Virus record (IMG/VR): IMGVR_UViG_3300017963_000188
Location: 294,039-358,038 of that record
Strand: one strand, 5' to 3'
Length of the DNA: 64,000 bases
Source: a virus
Shown: positions 9,342 through 18,902 of the stretch, piece after piece
How positions within the stretch are numbered: position 1 is the stretch's first letter
Layout of the letters: every line of letters starts with the position of its first letter
The notes under the pieces: model-generated
Databases searched by the model: none
What the model was told of the DNA's origin: nothing
The model's input: only the letters and a program-made list of their open reading frames with translations
Translations under genes and position numbers: made by a program

Positions 9342-12300
9342 ATGTCAGAAAATTTTGGAAGTGGTGTTTCTAGGACCCTTGAAGCTAAAGATCGTCAGTA
9401 TAGTACCGTTGTGTGGCAGAAAGGAAAGCCACCTCTCGATAGTGAGTTGAATCTGATTAGCCAGATCATCCAAGAGACATATGATAAGCTCTCTGAGGCT
9501 TCAACTCCATCTGGATGGGTTGGAGATCCTATTCGTATCACAGAAGACTTTATCACTAATTCTTCATGGTCAAACCGATTCAGATTTGGTACTCAGAGAA
9601 ACAGTGAAAAGAGAGGTTTTCCAATCGCTGTGGTGAATGGTTGGGTAGTCCCTGTTGTAGCTACCAGGGTAGGTGACCCACCGACTTCTCCAAATGATAC
9701 TGATTTCTTCAATCAAATTGATCTTGATCCACCTCCCAGTGGTGTAGGTGACTTCAGAACTGATTTTGTTTTCTTGGAGGTTTGGAGAGCACAGTTGAGT
9801 CCTGGAGGGACAACTTCCAAACCTACAGCAACTGAAATATACAAGTTTGGTAACACTGAACATGGTGGGACAAACCTATCAGATGACATTCAAGACCCAG
9901 CAATTGGTTTTGAGACCACAGAACGAGTCCAGGTTCAATATCGTATACGAGTTGTTTCTGGTGTGAGTCTTTCAGGTCATAATGATGGGTTTGATGATTC
10001 TGCTGTGTTTGCTCGTGGGGCATCTAGCACCAACACAGCTTTCACTTTTGAAAATATGCGTGAAGAACTTGGTGATCCAGGTTTGTGGAGAGCAGGGGAT
10101 GGTGATTACACCAACTCATTAGGTGCTGTAGATGGATATAGTTTTGCTATTCCTATTTGCAGTGTTTTCAGACGTAACTCTCAAGCATATGCTGCTGATT
10201 CAAATCAGAATGGTGGGGTTAATAGAAATCTTGCTGCTACAACAAGGGATGATGCTACTGAATTCATCAACACACCTACTCTAGATACAGCAATTGATGA
10301 TGATGATGTGAGTTTGGATCTTGTGACTATCACCAGCACTGGTTTGCCAAATGTGCAAAGTGTGATTCGTATTGATGATGAAATCCTTACCTATGCTGGT
10401 ATCACAAGTAATACCCTGACTGGTCTTGTGAGAGAGGCTTACAACTCTGCACCGCAGGAACATAAAGCAGGGGCTACAGTCACATTGCTCCCAATGCGTC
10501 CTGATGGTTTGTTTTCAGATCAGGTGGCCAATAAGGACATTTTTGATCTGAGACATGTTGTGTCTCTTGAGTCAATGGACTTTCAACGTTTGTTATCTCA
10601 CAATTTCACCAAGCTGTTAAGAGGTGAGTTGAAATCTACTTGGAAGAGATCCGGTGCTTCTGGTATTCGAGGTCCTGAGATTCTTTTCGTAGATAGATTA
10701 ACTTCTACCTCCCCACCAGCAGGTGTCTCTGAACTAGATGATACAGATAATCATCGTATTATCTTTTCTGATGCAGCTTTGATGCAACCTGGGAATATTT
10801 GCATGGTAGCACCCCCTGCCACAGATGGTAGTGAGCAATCAGCTACTTTAGCAGGTTTTGGTCTAGAGGTTACAGCTACTGCTCAGGTTGCTACAGCTAG
10901 TACCTGGACTGCGGGAGATTGGATCAGAATCCCTATATCTCAGTTCAAAAATGGGTTCCAGGGTGGGCATGATGACAGTGTTCGATTCCTTGCTGATTCT
11001 GAATTAGAGACTACTGTTAGAATCTACATTGATGGGGCAGAGACTGAATACACAGCAAATGGTGGTGGTAATGATTACTTCACTGCTGAAGCTTACACTG
11101 GTGGTGGTGTGCCTGATCCTGATGATGATTTAAAGATTACCTTTGGGGGTGATTGGCCTACTACCGCAGATACTAATCTGATCATTTCATTTGTGCTTCA
11201 ATATGGTCCAGGAAGAGGGTTGAGTAGGACTCCTAATTTCATGCACGAGATTAACTTCTCAACCTCTACTACTGATATTCTGACTAGATACTTCAACAAA
11301 TTGCATATGGAACCTATCCATCTTTGGGGTCGTATCAATCCTGAGGGGTATAGAGAAGAGCCAGTTAAGAACAGTGAAGCCTATATTGACCTTGGTTCTA
11401 AGACAGCAATCATTAGTCCTTGGCGTAGGTTGGGAGTACCTGACATCAAGGTTATTGACGGTTCTGGTTTCAACGGTGGTAGTGGTCTTATGCCTGTAGG
11501 GGCAGCTCCTAAGGATGAGGTAGATCCATTGGATCTGTTCAAGGGTAGTGATAATGGTGCTACTCAGCATTGTGTGAGTTTCCCTCATGATTGGATCTGT
11601 TTCCCTCGGACAGGAGATGTGTATGTACCCATTCTTCATGAGACAGTAGGCAACTTCTATCGAGGTATCAACTTCTTCATGTCATGTTCTGAAGGTGCTC
11701 ATGCTACGTTAGACGACAGTGAAAAGAATTATGTCAACACCTCATATGCTGACTCACAGCAGTTCTTCAGCACCTCAACTGATGGTTCTACCCCAGCAGC
11801 TTACAACCGTAAGATCACAACAGGTACTGGTGAAATTGCTGCCCATAGTGTAGCTGGGATGAGAAAATATAGTAGTGGAGATAGAGAAGGTTTAGAACTT
11901 CCACCATTCTATGGTGTAGCTCGTCTATTTGCTGTGTATGAAGGGGTTGATTTTGAAGCTAATGGTTCTGCATTTGATACCACGACAAGAGCACCTCTTG
12001 CTGGTGGTGCTGTAAATCTTCTCCGACCAGAGTTTGATGGACCACCTATTTTCATCATAGAAGATGATGATGGGGATTGCACCTTTGTATTGAATGCAGA
12101 AGCCATTGACTTGAATCAGCTTGCTTCACCACCAGCATCTTTTGCTGATGGTGAGTATGTACTTGAAGCTTCTGTGTTTGGTTTTGACCGTGGGTTCTTG
12201 ACCGACAATTGTCGGTTGGTGCTCAGTCGAAGTGTGGCTCATGTGGTAGGGGACGATATTGATTCTCCAAATTACATTCTTCAATCACCAGTATCGTCAA

Positions 12301-13346
12301 CAGTAGATATTGACATTGCCTACTCAAGGACTCCATACCAAGGAGACCCATTTGGTAGTCAAGAAAATCATCTAGATCGTCTTTATAGACCTGGGTGCAT
12401 GTCTAGTGCTGATGTTCGGAATATTCTGGATAACCCACTGGATTATGATACTTTGACTCTTGACAATCAAAAGTCGTTTGAGGTGTTAGAAGGTCTTTCG
12501 TTTGCCACCACTTTGGGATCTGGTACCCTTTCATTCCCAAAGACATTCTATAGCAATAGTGATGTTTTGGTGGGGTACGAGGAACCAACATCTTGGCCTC
12601 CTACATTACCCACTGATCCAAGACCTTTGGTTCAAATCAATGCTACAACCACTGGTTTTGAGATTTCAAAACCATCTGATACAAACATCATTGAACGGTT
12701 GCCATTAGGGTCTCTGTTTAGAGACAAAGATTTCCTTGGTATGCTGATGGAATCTCTCAATGGTTCTATATCTAGTAACTTCCGTCTCTGGCATTTCATG
12801 CCTGAACATAGAGTTTTGGTGGAACTTCCTCGTTCAAGTCAGTTTTTGAATGATGGAGAGAATGTTACTGGTCATGAGTATAACAATTTTGATGGTGTTG
12901 GTTCTTATCTCACCTTGGTTGATGGGATCATTGATGACCTATCAAGCACCACAAAATTCAAGACAGAACGAGGTGGTTCTGCTTATGTTTCCTCTCGACC
13001 AATTCCAGGTGGGCCTATTGAGAATTATCTGGGTATTTTGGATCTCACAGCGGCAAAAAGTAGTGTCATGATAGGTCATGCCTTGTTGGTGAGGTCTTAT
13101 CCTGAAGAGGTATCTGGGAATGAAGTAACTGCTGGAGATGAGCTTCAGATGGTGGTAATGACACATTGCTACAAGCCTTCACAGATCTCTTCTTCAGCAG
13201 AAGTTTCTATTATGAACTCTCCTACAGGTACTGGTGAAGGATACTCAGCAGTGGACAGGTTCCGATTGGAAGGACACCCATTGATTCTGAATAGGACTCG
13301 TTACGAGCCTGATACCAGTGCCGTGACATTAGCTAAGAAGGTGTGA
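9342..13346 (+). CDS. Large virion structural protein (baseplate/fibre type)
   Basis: 1334 aa, GAGGTG upstream of the ATG. The N terminus (YSTVVWQKGKPPLDSELN) resembles the opening of phage tail and baseplate proteins that begin with a Y-x-x-V-x-x-Q-x-G-x-x-x-L-D motif, followed by FVFLEVWRAQL. The rest is beta-rich with Asp/Gly/Thr turns, no transmembrane segment and few cysteines. Its size and position at the end of the structural run fit a baseplate wedge or tail-surface protein. The exact role cannot be read from sequence. Confidence 0.6.
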   Translation: MSENFGSGVSRTLEAKDRQYSTVVWQKGKPPLDSELNLISQIIQETYDKLSEASTPSGWVGDPIRITEDFITNSSWSNRFRFGTQRNSEKRGFPIAVVNGWVVPVVATRVGDPPTSPNDTDFFNQIDLDPPPSGVGDFRTDFVFLEVWRAQLSPGGTTSKPTATEIYKFGNTEHGGTNLSDDIQDPAIGFETTERVQVQYRIRVVSGVSLSGHNDGFDDSAVFARGASSTNTAFTFENMREELGDPGLWRAGDGDYTNSLGAVDGYSFAIPICSVFRRNSQAYAADSNQNGGVNRNLAATTRDDATEFINTPTLDTAIDDDDVSLDLVTITSTGLPNVQSVIRIDDEILTYAGITSNTLTGLVREAYNSAPQEHKAGATVTLLPMRPDGLFSDQVANKDIFDLRHVVSLESMDFQRLLSHNFTKLLRGELKSTWKRSGASGIRGPEILFVDRLTSTSPPAGVSELDDTDNHRIIFSDAALMQPGNICMVAPPATDGSEQSATLAGFGLEVTATAQVATASTWTAGDWIRIPISQFKNGFQGGHDDSVRFLADSELETTVRIYIDGAETEYTANGGGNDYFTAEAYTGGGVPDPDDDLKITFGGDWPTTADTNLIISFVLQYGPGRGLSRTPNFMHEINFSTSTTDILTRYFNKLHMEPIHLWGRINPEGYREEPVKNSEAYIDLGSKTAIISPWRRLGVPDIKVIDGSGFNGGSGLMPVGAAPKDEVDPLDLFKGSDNGATQHCVSFPHDWICFPRTGDVYVPILHETVGNFYRGINFFMSCSEGAHATLDDSEKNYVNTSYADSQQFFSTSTDGSTPAAYNRKITTGTGEIAAHSVAGMRKYSSGDREGLELPPFYGVARLFAVYEGVDFEANGSAFDTTTRAPLAGGAVNLLRPEFDGPPIFIIEDDDGDCTFVLNAEAIDLNQLASPPASFADGEYVLEASVFGFDRGFLTDNCRLVLSRSVAHVVGDDIDSPNYILQSPVSSTVDIDIAYSRTPYQGDPFGSQENHLDRLYRPGCMSSADVRNILDNPLDYDTLTLDNQKSFEVLEGLSFATTLGSGTLSFPKTFYSNSDVLVGYEEPTSWPPTLPTDPRPLVQINATTTGFEISKPSDTNIIERLPLGSLFRDKDFLGMLMESLNGSISSNFRLWHFMPEHRVLVELPRSSQFLNDGENVTGHEYNNFDGVGSYLTLVDGIIDDLSSTTKFKTERGGSAYVSSRPIPGGPIENYLGILDLTAAKSSVMIGHALLVRSYPEEVSGNEVTAGDELQMVVMTHCYKPSQISSSAEVSIMNSPTGTGEGYSAVDRFRLEGHPLILNRTRYEPDTSAVTLAKKV

Positions 13347-13347
13347 T

Positions 13348-13533
13348 ATGGGACAAAGAACTCTTTCTAAAACAGCTCTGCCAAAAGAGGCTCGTCTTAG
13401 TGGTCTGAGCATTGAAGTAAATCGAATCAAGAATCTTCTCTTGAATCCAGCCTTAGGTTCTACTGAACGAGATAGTCTTCAGACCAAGCTGGAATCGTTG
13501 CTTCAAGAAAAACGTGATGTTGAACAGGAGTAG
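13348..13533 (+). CDS. Small helical protein
   Basis: 61 aa, starting one base after the preceding stop (TGATATG). The C-terminal half is helical and charged (SLQTKLESLLQEKRDVEQE). Coupled to the 1334-aa structural gene. No family recognised. Confidence 0.5.
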   Translation: MGQRTLSKTALPKEARLSGLSIEVNRIKNLLLNPALGSTERDSLQTKLESLLQEKRDVEQE

Positions 13534-13539
13534 ATCCTT

Positions 13540-13962
13540 GTGCTACAGATCAGAAAAATAGCCTACTCTGTAGCGTCACGTATCCCTATATATGAAGACC
13601 TCCAACCAATCAAATTAGACAAGTCGTATACTGAAGAAGAATTGATCCGTATGGATACTGAAGACCTCGATATGATGGCTTTTGGGTTCCATTCAGGTGA
13701 TTTGCTTGAGGTACATCCAGAAAGTCTTACTGTAATCTATGATGATGACCTTGAAAACGCTAGGGACCAAGCTGAAAGGGAAGGATGGGAATTATGGGCT
13801 AAAAAAGTTGACCTTTCAGATCCAATTGAAGTAAAGTTGAAGCACGGAAGATTGCAAATAGAGGATGGTCATCATAGGTATTTGGCAGCCAAGATTTTGG
13901 GATCTTCACTCTTAGCTATCGTAGAGATATGGGATAATCCCATAGAGAAAATACTTATGTAG
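13540..13962 (+). CDS. ParB/sulfiredoxin-like domain protein
   Basis: 140 aa, GTG start at 13540 six bases after the previous stop. Residues about 95-130 (DPIEVKLKHGRLQIEDGHHR, YLAAKILG) carry the G-x-x-x-I-x-D-G-H-H-R-Y-x-A motif of the ParB/sulfiredoxin-like nucleotide-binding fold. The family includes ParB CTPases, nucleases and many stand-alone phage proteins, so activity is unassigned. The N terminus (LQIRKIAYSVASRI) resembles basic amphipathic N termini on three other proteins in this window. Confidence 0.6.
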   Translation: MLQIRKIAYSVASRIPIYEDLQPIKLDKSYTEEELIRMDTEDLDMMAFGFHSGDLLEVHPESLTVIYDDDLENARDQAEREGWELWAKKVDLSDPIEVKLKHGRLQIEDGHHRYLAAKILGSSLLAIVEIWDNPIEKILM

Positions 13963-13971
13963 GAGACTATT

Positions 13972-14394
13972 ATGTGGTGGGACAAAGTAAAGACGTTCTT
14001 CTGGGCTTTTGTAGCCGGTGTTGGGGCTGTGTTGGTGTTTCTTTTCATTCGTCATACCCAAAAAGAAACAAAGGTTGTGAATGACATTCCAGATGATCGA
14101 GTAGATGATAATGGTAACCCAATTCCTATTGGTGAAGAAGATGATAAAGGTTTCACCCAATGGGAAGTGAAAGAGTTTGATGTTGGTATCACTAAAGGTC
14201 AGGCTTCTTCTGTTACCGTTAAAGGAGATGATGGTAAAAAAGAACGTATTAACCTTCCAAAGGGTGTGAAGGCAAAGGATGTGAAACATGTGATTCAAGT
14301 AGAACCAAACACTCTTGTTGTATCCGTAAAGGATAAAACAGGTGTGGATGCTGGTTCAATCCTTGATGTGTTGGAAGGTAAAAAAGATGCTTAA
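13972..14394 (+). CDS. Membrane-anchored protein with N-terminal TM helix
   Basis: 140 aa, TAGGAG before the ATG. Residues about 8-27 form one hydrophobic helix (FFWAFVAGVGAVLVFLFI) followed by RHTQKE, so the rest probably faces one side of the cytoplasmic membrane. The soluble part is Asp/Lys/Val-rich and beta-like. It overlaps the next, signal-peptide-bearing gene by 8 bases. A TM protein followed by an overlapping exported protein recalls spanin or lysis pairs, but no cysteine lipobox is seen, so this is only a possibility. Confidence 0.55.
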   Translation: MWWDKVKTFFWAFVAGVGAVLVFLFIRHTQKETKVVNDIPDDRVDDNGNPIPIGEEDDKGFTQWEVKEFDVGITKGQASSVTVKGDDGKKERINLPKGVKAKDVKHVIQVEPNTLVVSVKDKTGVDAGSILDVLEGKKDA

Positions 14395-14953
14395 TATCAT
14401 ATTGATTTCAATGCTTCTTACCGTAGATGGTAATACGGATCAAAAGTGCATCCCAAAAAAGACTTTTGATGAAATAGTTACGGTAGTGAAGAACTATAAA
14501 TGTCTGCAAGAGAACAAACCCAGTATCAAGATAGATGAATGGGTGGTACTTGTAGATGAAGAGGGTCGTATCTTCAGCGGTCCAAGTGATGGGAGCACAG
14601 ACATTGGTGGGAAGATAACCTGGTGCCCATTCGAAGTGGACTTCAAATTCAAGCCTAAACTCCAAATGCACACCAAAAAGAAACCAAAAGGTGGGTTTCG
14701 GTTCCGATTCAAAGCTTATGTATACGGAAAATTTATCTATATAAAAACCCCCAAAGAAATTCTAGATGCTGGGATAGGTATAGATTTTCTGTATTACAAG
14801 AGATTCAATGTCCAAGTTATTACGGGTATCTTGTCTGTGGGTATTGCTATAGGCTGGGATATCACTAAGAACTTTGGGGCAGTTGTGGGGATGACAAATC
14901 CTTGGTGGGAATTCCGACTATCTCCGATGGCTGGTCTATATTTTGGTTTCTGA
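14387..14953 (+). CDS. Predicted exported protein
   Basis: 188 aa from the ATG at 14387, which has GGAAGG ten bases upstream; an in-frame ATG at 14342 lies well inside the upstream gene. The first 15 residues (MLNIILISMLLTVDG) look like a short signal peptide. The C-terminal half has alternating hydrophobic and aromatic strands (GIGIDFLYYKRFNVQVITGI) and ends in GLYFGF, compatible with a beta-rich envelope or outer-membrane-type protein. No family recognised. Confidence 0.5.
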   Translation: MLNIILISMLLTVDGNTDQKCIPKKTFDEIVTVVKNYKCLQENKPSIKIDEWVVLVDEEGRIFSGPSDGSTDIGGKITWCPFEVDFKFKPKLQMHTKKKPKGGFRFRFKAYVYGKFIYIKTPKEILDAGIGIDFLYYKRFNVQVITGILSVGIAIGWDITKNFGAVVGMTNPWWEFRLSPMAGLYFGF

Positions 14954-14999
14954 TCTTTGTAACAAAAATAAATCATGGTAAAGTATCGTTACTTACTTC

Positions 15000-15038
15000 G
15001 GAGGGGGTATTAGTCTACTGATCTGATTAAAACCCTCC
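15000..15038 (+). promoter_or_regulatory. Leader hairpin before SNF2 gene
   Basis: GGAGGG at 15000-15005 pairs with CCCTCC at 15033-15038. An inner helix ATTAG/CTGAT can stack inside it. No T-run follows, so a terminator is unlikely. It ends 14 bases before the helicase start codon and may be a 5'-leader structure. Confidence 0.35.
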
Positions 15039-15052
15039 AGACAGGATTGGAT

Positions 15053-16672
15053 ATGGCTTTGCAAATACCTAAGGTTTACAATCATTTAAAGGATATTAGA
15101 GGTAGATCCAAAGTTGAGTTGAAGCCAACTTCATTACTAAAAAGTGAAATTGTAAATGAATCTGGGGACACTGTAGAATTTAAACTCCGTAATTACCAAT
15201 CAATTGGAGTTTACAACCTTTTGACCATGAAAAGGTTTATCCTTGGTGATGATACTGGCTTGGGGAAAACTATTGAGACATTGACGACTCTTTCATATCT
15301 CTGGGAAAAGGAAAAGGGTTTCAAGACCATTATCGTCGCACCTAAAAGTGCATTGATGCAATGGCAAAAAGAGATGTCTCGTTTCTTGGTGGGCCTCAAA
15401 GGTATAGTAGTGAAAGGTTCTGCAAAGAACCGCTACAAGATATATGAATCTTTCTTTTTGAAACAAGATCATTTCGCTCTCATAATGAATTACCACATCT
15501 TAGCTAGAGACTGGGATGCAATTCGATATTGGATCGTTGATGAAGAAGAAATAAAAGAAAAAGGAAAGAAAAAGAAGGTCTATAAAGTCAAGATGCGTAT
15601 GGCTACTATCTTTGATGAAGCTACGGCTTTCAAAAATACTCGCACCAAGACTCATGATGTGTGCTACCAATTATCAAAGCTCTCAGATCGAGTCTATGGT
15701 TTAACTGCTACATTGCTCAAGAACAATCTTATGGAAGGTTTTGGGATATTCCGAGTCATTGTTCCAGGGCTCTTCAGGACCAAGACAGGGTTCATGAAAG
15801 AGTTTTGCCATACCCAGTTACAACATGTGGGGAGAGGTAGAAAAATACCTATTGTGGTGGGATACAAGAACTTGAAGAAATTTAGATCTGACATAGACCC
15901 ATATTTCCTGGGACGACCAAAGACAGAAGTTTCAGAAGAGTTACCTGAAGTCATTACAAAGAAGGTGCATCTAGAGTTCACGAAGATCCAGAGGGACAAG
16001 TATGCAGAGGCATTATCTGGATTACTCCTTCTGGAAGATGACGAGAAAGAAACCACCAAGCTCACATCTATGATTTATTGTCAACAGATCGTAGACAGCC
16101 CACATCTTATAGAAATACCTGGTCCATCTAACAAAGAAGAGGAACTGTTCCGTATCTTAGAGGATGAGCTGGACAAAGAAAAAGTGATTATTTACTCCAA
16201 CTTTAGGAAAATGGTGGATCGTCTGGGGGTACTTCTAGAGGAAAAAGGTATCCCTTATACAAGAATCACAGGTGCTGAGAATAAAGATGTGGTGAGGGAG
16301 CAGAACCGAAGTCGATTCCAAGATCCAGAAAGTGGTGTAAATATAATGCTGATCACGAATGCAGGATCAGCAGCCATTAATCTTCAGGCAGCTTCAGCTC
16401 TGATTTTCTATGATTCTCCCTGGAGCTATGGTGATTATAAGCAATTATTGGGTCGTATGGTACGTATAGGGTCCAAGCATACAACGGTCTTGGCTCTTCA
16501 TTTGGTAGTTGAGGGGTCGATTGATATGCACGTTTTAAAGACGTTGAAGAAAAAGAAAGGGCTGATTGATCCTATCTTGGGTGGCTCAGAAGAGACCTTG
16601 AGTTTTGACAGTGAGTCCGAGATCGATGATGTGTTTAGAGCACTAAAAGAAGATGCTAGGAGAAGACGGTAG
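15053..16672 (+). CDS. SNF2-type superfamily 2 helicase
   Basis: 539 aa. Start taken at ATG 15053 (ACAGGA six bases upstream); a TTG at 15047 is in frame. Motif I is DDTGLGKT near residue 70, motif II is the unusual IFDEAT (DEAx), motif III is LTATLL, and motifs V-VI are AAINLQAAS and QLLGRMVRIGS. This is the two-RecA-domain layout of Swi2/Snf2 ATPases, which translocate on double-stranded DNA. It opens the replication block and ends directly against the next gene (TAGATG), so fork remodelling or origin access is a reasonable inference. Confidence 0.85.
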   Translation: MALQIPKVYNHLKDIRGRSKVELKPTSLLKSEIVNESGDTVEFKLRNYQSIGVYNLLTMKRFILGDDTGLGKTIETLTTLSYLWEKEKGFKTIIVAPKSALMQWQKEMSRFLVGLKGIVVKGSAKNRYKIYESFFLKQDHFALIMNYHILARDWDAIRYWIVDEEEIKEKGKKKKVYKVKMRMATIFDEATAFKNTRTKTHDVCYQLSKLSDRVYGLTATLLKNNLMEGFGIFRVIVPGLFRTKTGFMKEFCHTQLQHVGRGRKIPIVVGYKNLKKFRSDIDPYFLGRPKTEVSEELPEVITKKVHLEFTKIQRDKYAEALSGLLLLEDDEKETTKLTSMIYCQQIVDSPHLIEIPGPSNKEEELFRILEDELDKEKVIIYSNFRKMVDRLGVLLEEKGIPYTRITGAENKDVVREQNRSRFQDPESGVNIMLITNAGSAAINLQAASALIFYDSPWSYGDYKQLLGRMVRIGSKHTTVLALHLVVEGSIDMHVLKTLKKKKGLIDPILGGSEETLSFDSESEIDDVFRALKEDARRRR

Positions 16673-17416
16673 ATGGAGAGAAACAGACATGCTAACCCAA
16701 ATTGTCCAAAATGTAAGGGCAAAGGAAGCATTTATCAGTATGACGCTGATACGAATACTGAAGAATTCAAAGAGTGTGTCTGTGTGTATCGTAGTATGAT
16801 AGTGTCCAAACTGAAACGTATACATCCAGATCTATTATCATGTGGCTCTGATATTGATAGAACCTCTCTTTTTGATATGCGGGACGATGACGGTAATATA
16901 AAAAATTTGGTGGTGATGGGAGATTACAATCAAGTTCTTAGACACATCAGGAAATTCTTGATCCAAACGTATACTAACATAGACATAGAGTTTAATTGCA
17001 GATTTATAGATGATTTGGATGTTACAAATAAACGATTTTCTCATAATCGTGCAGAAGGTGAGGATGAGTTTCTAGACTCTCTAAAAATACCAGACCTATT
17101 AGTTATTCTTGCTGACCGAGTACACCATAAAAACTCATTGCTTCCAGATTATTTTTTGGAGGCACTCAAAAAAAGACCACGAATGCATGGTACTTGGGTT
17201 TATTTGCCACGACCTCTTAGTAACAGAAATCATTTTTTCAGTACAGAATTAAGAGAGCATCTATACAAATATTTTGAAGAATATAAGATTACTTCCACTA
17301 TGGCTGTAGTAAAAAATGAAGAAACTGGTGAAGTTATGGAAACTAACAGTGGAAGTGCTAATGTGAAGAAGGTTATATCTAAATCTAGTATTCTGGATGG
17401 ATGTCCAGATGTTTGA
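16673..17416 (+). CDS. Zinc-ribbon protein in helicase-loader position
   Basis: 247 aa, its ATG directly abutting the SNF2 stop. Residues about 9-35 hold CPKCKGKG and CVC, a DnaJ-like zinc knuckle also seen at the N terminus of phage helicase loaders. The remaining 200 residues (LVVMGDYNQVLRHIRKFLI, then PDLLVILADR and HGTWVYLPRPLS) have the spacing of a DnaC-type AAA+ fold, but no Walker A lysine loop is visible. It sits immediately upstream of the DnaB-like helicase. A degenerate loader or helicase adaptor is inferred. Confidence 0.5.
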   Translation: MERNRHANPNCPKCKGKGSIYQYDADTNTEEFKECVCVYRSMIVSKLKRIHPDLLSCGSDIDRTSLFDMRDDDGNIKNLVVMGDYNQVLRHIRKFLIQTYTNIDIEFNCRFIDDLDVTNKRFSHNRAEGEDEFLDSLKIPDLLVILADRVHHKNSLLPDYFLEALKKRPRMHGTWVYLPRPLSNRNHFFSTELREHLYKYFEEYKITSTMAVVKNEETGEVMETNSGSANVKKVISKSSILDGCPDV

Positions 17417-17426
17417 CGGTTAGTAT

Positions 17427-18899
17427 ATGAAACGTATTGTAAGATCCATAATTAACGTACCCGATAAGAATGGGTATGCTTCAATTCCTGAAGAGGAATT
17501 AATACGTAACTATGCTGTGTTACGTGATTCAGGTTTTGAGTTCAATACTGAAGAAGATCAGAAAATTTTAGAGTGGGTTACTTCATACTTTTATCGATAC
17601 ACCGAGATACCAAATCTTAATAGCACATTAGATTTTTTCGAGGCAAATCAAGAACAAGCAGTTGTAGATCGTGTTGAAGATGTAAAACATACTAATCCTT
17701 ATATGAAGGCTGACTTTGAGAATCTTCTCAGAGATTTGGTATCTAAACAGAAAGATCTCAAGTGTAGGGACATATTACATACCGCTGCTGAAATTCTACA
17801 CCAGGGAGTGACAATATCAGCAGGGAAAAGCAAGACATTCAAGAAAGGTATGCGAGATGCTCTTACCTTTGTGATGAGCGAATCTGATAAACTACTCAGC
17901 CCAGAATTGGGTAATACTAGGTTGAGGGGTGATGTCAGGGATGATAGGCAAGAGCTAGAGCAGAACTATAACAGGATCAAGACAGATCCTACCTATGGAT
18001 ATGGTCGGTTGTGTGGTCTTACGGGAGTTGATGTTGCTTGTAGGGGGAACAAACGTGGTCATCTGTGGATACATGCTGCATGGACTGGAGAGCTAAAGAC
18101 TACATTTGCAATCAATTGGGCCTACAACAATTGCACTAGATACGGATGGAACTCTTATTACCTTTCATTGGAAATGCCCTATGAGCAGATCCGTAACATG
18201 ATTTGGTGTCTTCATTCAGCTAATAGAAAATTCCTCAATGAAGGTCATGAACCTATTTCATATACCAGATTGAGGGATGGTGAACTTACCCCTAGAGAAG
18301 AAGATTACTTCTTTAATGTGGTTTGTCCTGATTTTGAGAATAATCCAGAGTATGGGTCTTTCTACGTTGAAAGACCTGTGGATGATATTACAGTACCAGA
18401 AATAAAGAGTCGGATGGAGATGCTTCATCAACAGATGCCTATTCATCTAGCTTTTATTGATCACGCTGGTCTTGTCACTCCCACTATCAGGAATTCAGAT
18501 TACACCATTGCTCTCAATTCAGTGGTGAGAGATACAAAAAAGATGGCTCTGAATTTCAATCGAGGTGAAGGCATCCCATTAGTCCTTCTCTTCCAGGTCA
18601 ACCGAAAAGGAAAACTCGATGCTGATAAGAATGAGGGTCGGTATAAGATGCAAGACCTTTCATATGCTAATGAAGCTGAACGATCTGCTGATGTAATTAC
18701 CACAACCTATCTCAATGATGAATATAAAGAGAATGCTGAAGTCCTATTTGGATGTTTGAAGACTCGTGACAATGAACCATTTAAGAGTTTCAGAGCCAAA
18801 ATCATGTGGTCATGTAGAAGGCTGTATCATCTCAATATCCAGGATCTCAAAGAACATTCTGATGAGATTCAAATGGATCTGTCAGAATTTTTGGGGTGA
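17427..18899 (+). CDS. DnaB-like replicative DNA helicase
   Basis: 490 aa. The N-terminal 150 residues are helical. The RecA-type core starts near residue 190 (GYGRLCGLTGVD) with a P-loop at about 217-226 (AAWTGELKTT, in place of the usual GxxGxGKT), YYLSLEMP (motif 1a), LAFIDHAG (Walker B, motif 2) and LLFQVNRKG (motif 3). These match hexameric DnaB-family helicases that unwind DNA 5' to 3' at the fork. Neighbours are a loader-like gene, a primase zinc domain and DNA polymerase. The start at 17427 has weak ribosome-binding signal. Confidence 0.85.
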   Translation: MKRIVRSIINVPDKNGYASIPEEELIRNYAVLRDSGFEFNTEEDQKILEWVTSYFYRYTEIPNLNSTLDFFEANQEQAVVDRVEDVKHTNPYMKADFENLLRDLVSKQKDLKCRDILHTAAEILHQGVTISAGKSKTFKKGMRDALTFVMSESDKLLSPELGNTRLRGDVRDDRQELEQNYNRIKTDPTYGYGRLCGLTGVDVACRGNKRGHLWIHAAWTGELKTTFAINWAYNNCTRYGWNSYYLSLEMPYEQIRNMIWCLHSANRKFLNEGHEPISYTRLRDGELTPREEDYFFNVVCPDFENNPEYGSFYVERPVDDITVPEIKSRMEMLHQQMPIHLAFIDHAGLVTPTIRNSDYTIALNSVVRDTKKMALNFNRGEGIPLVLLFQVNRKGKLDADKNEGRYKMQDLSYANEAERSADVITTTYLNDEYKENAEVLFGCLKTRDNEPFKSFRAKIMWSCRRLYHLNIQDLKEHSDEIQMDLSEFLG

Positions 18900-18902
18900 A
18901 AG

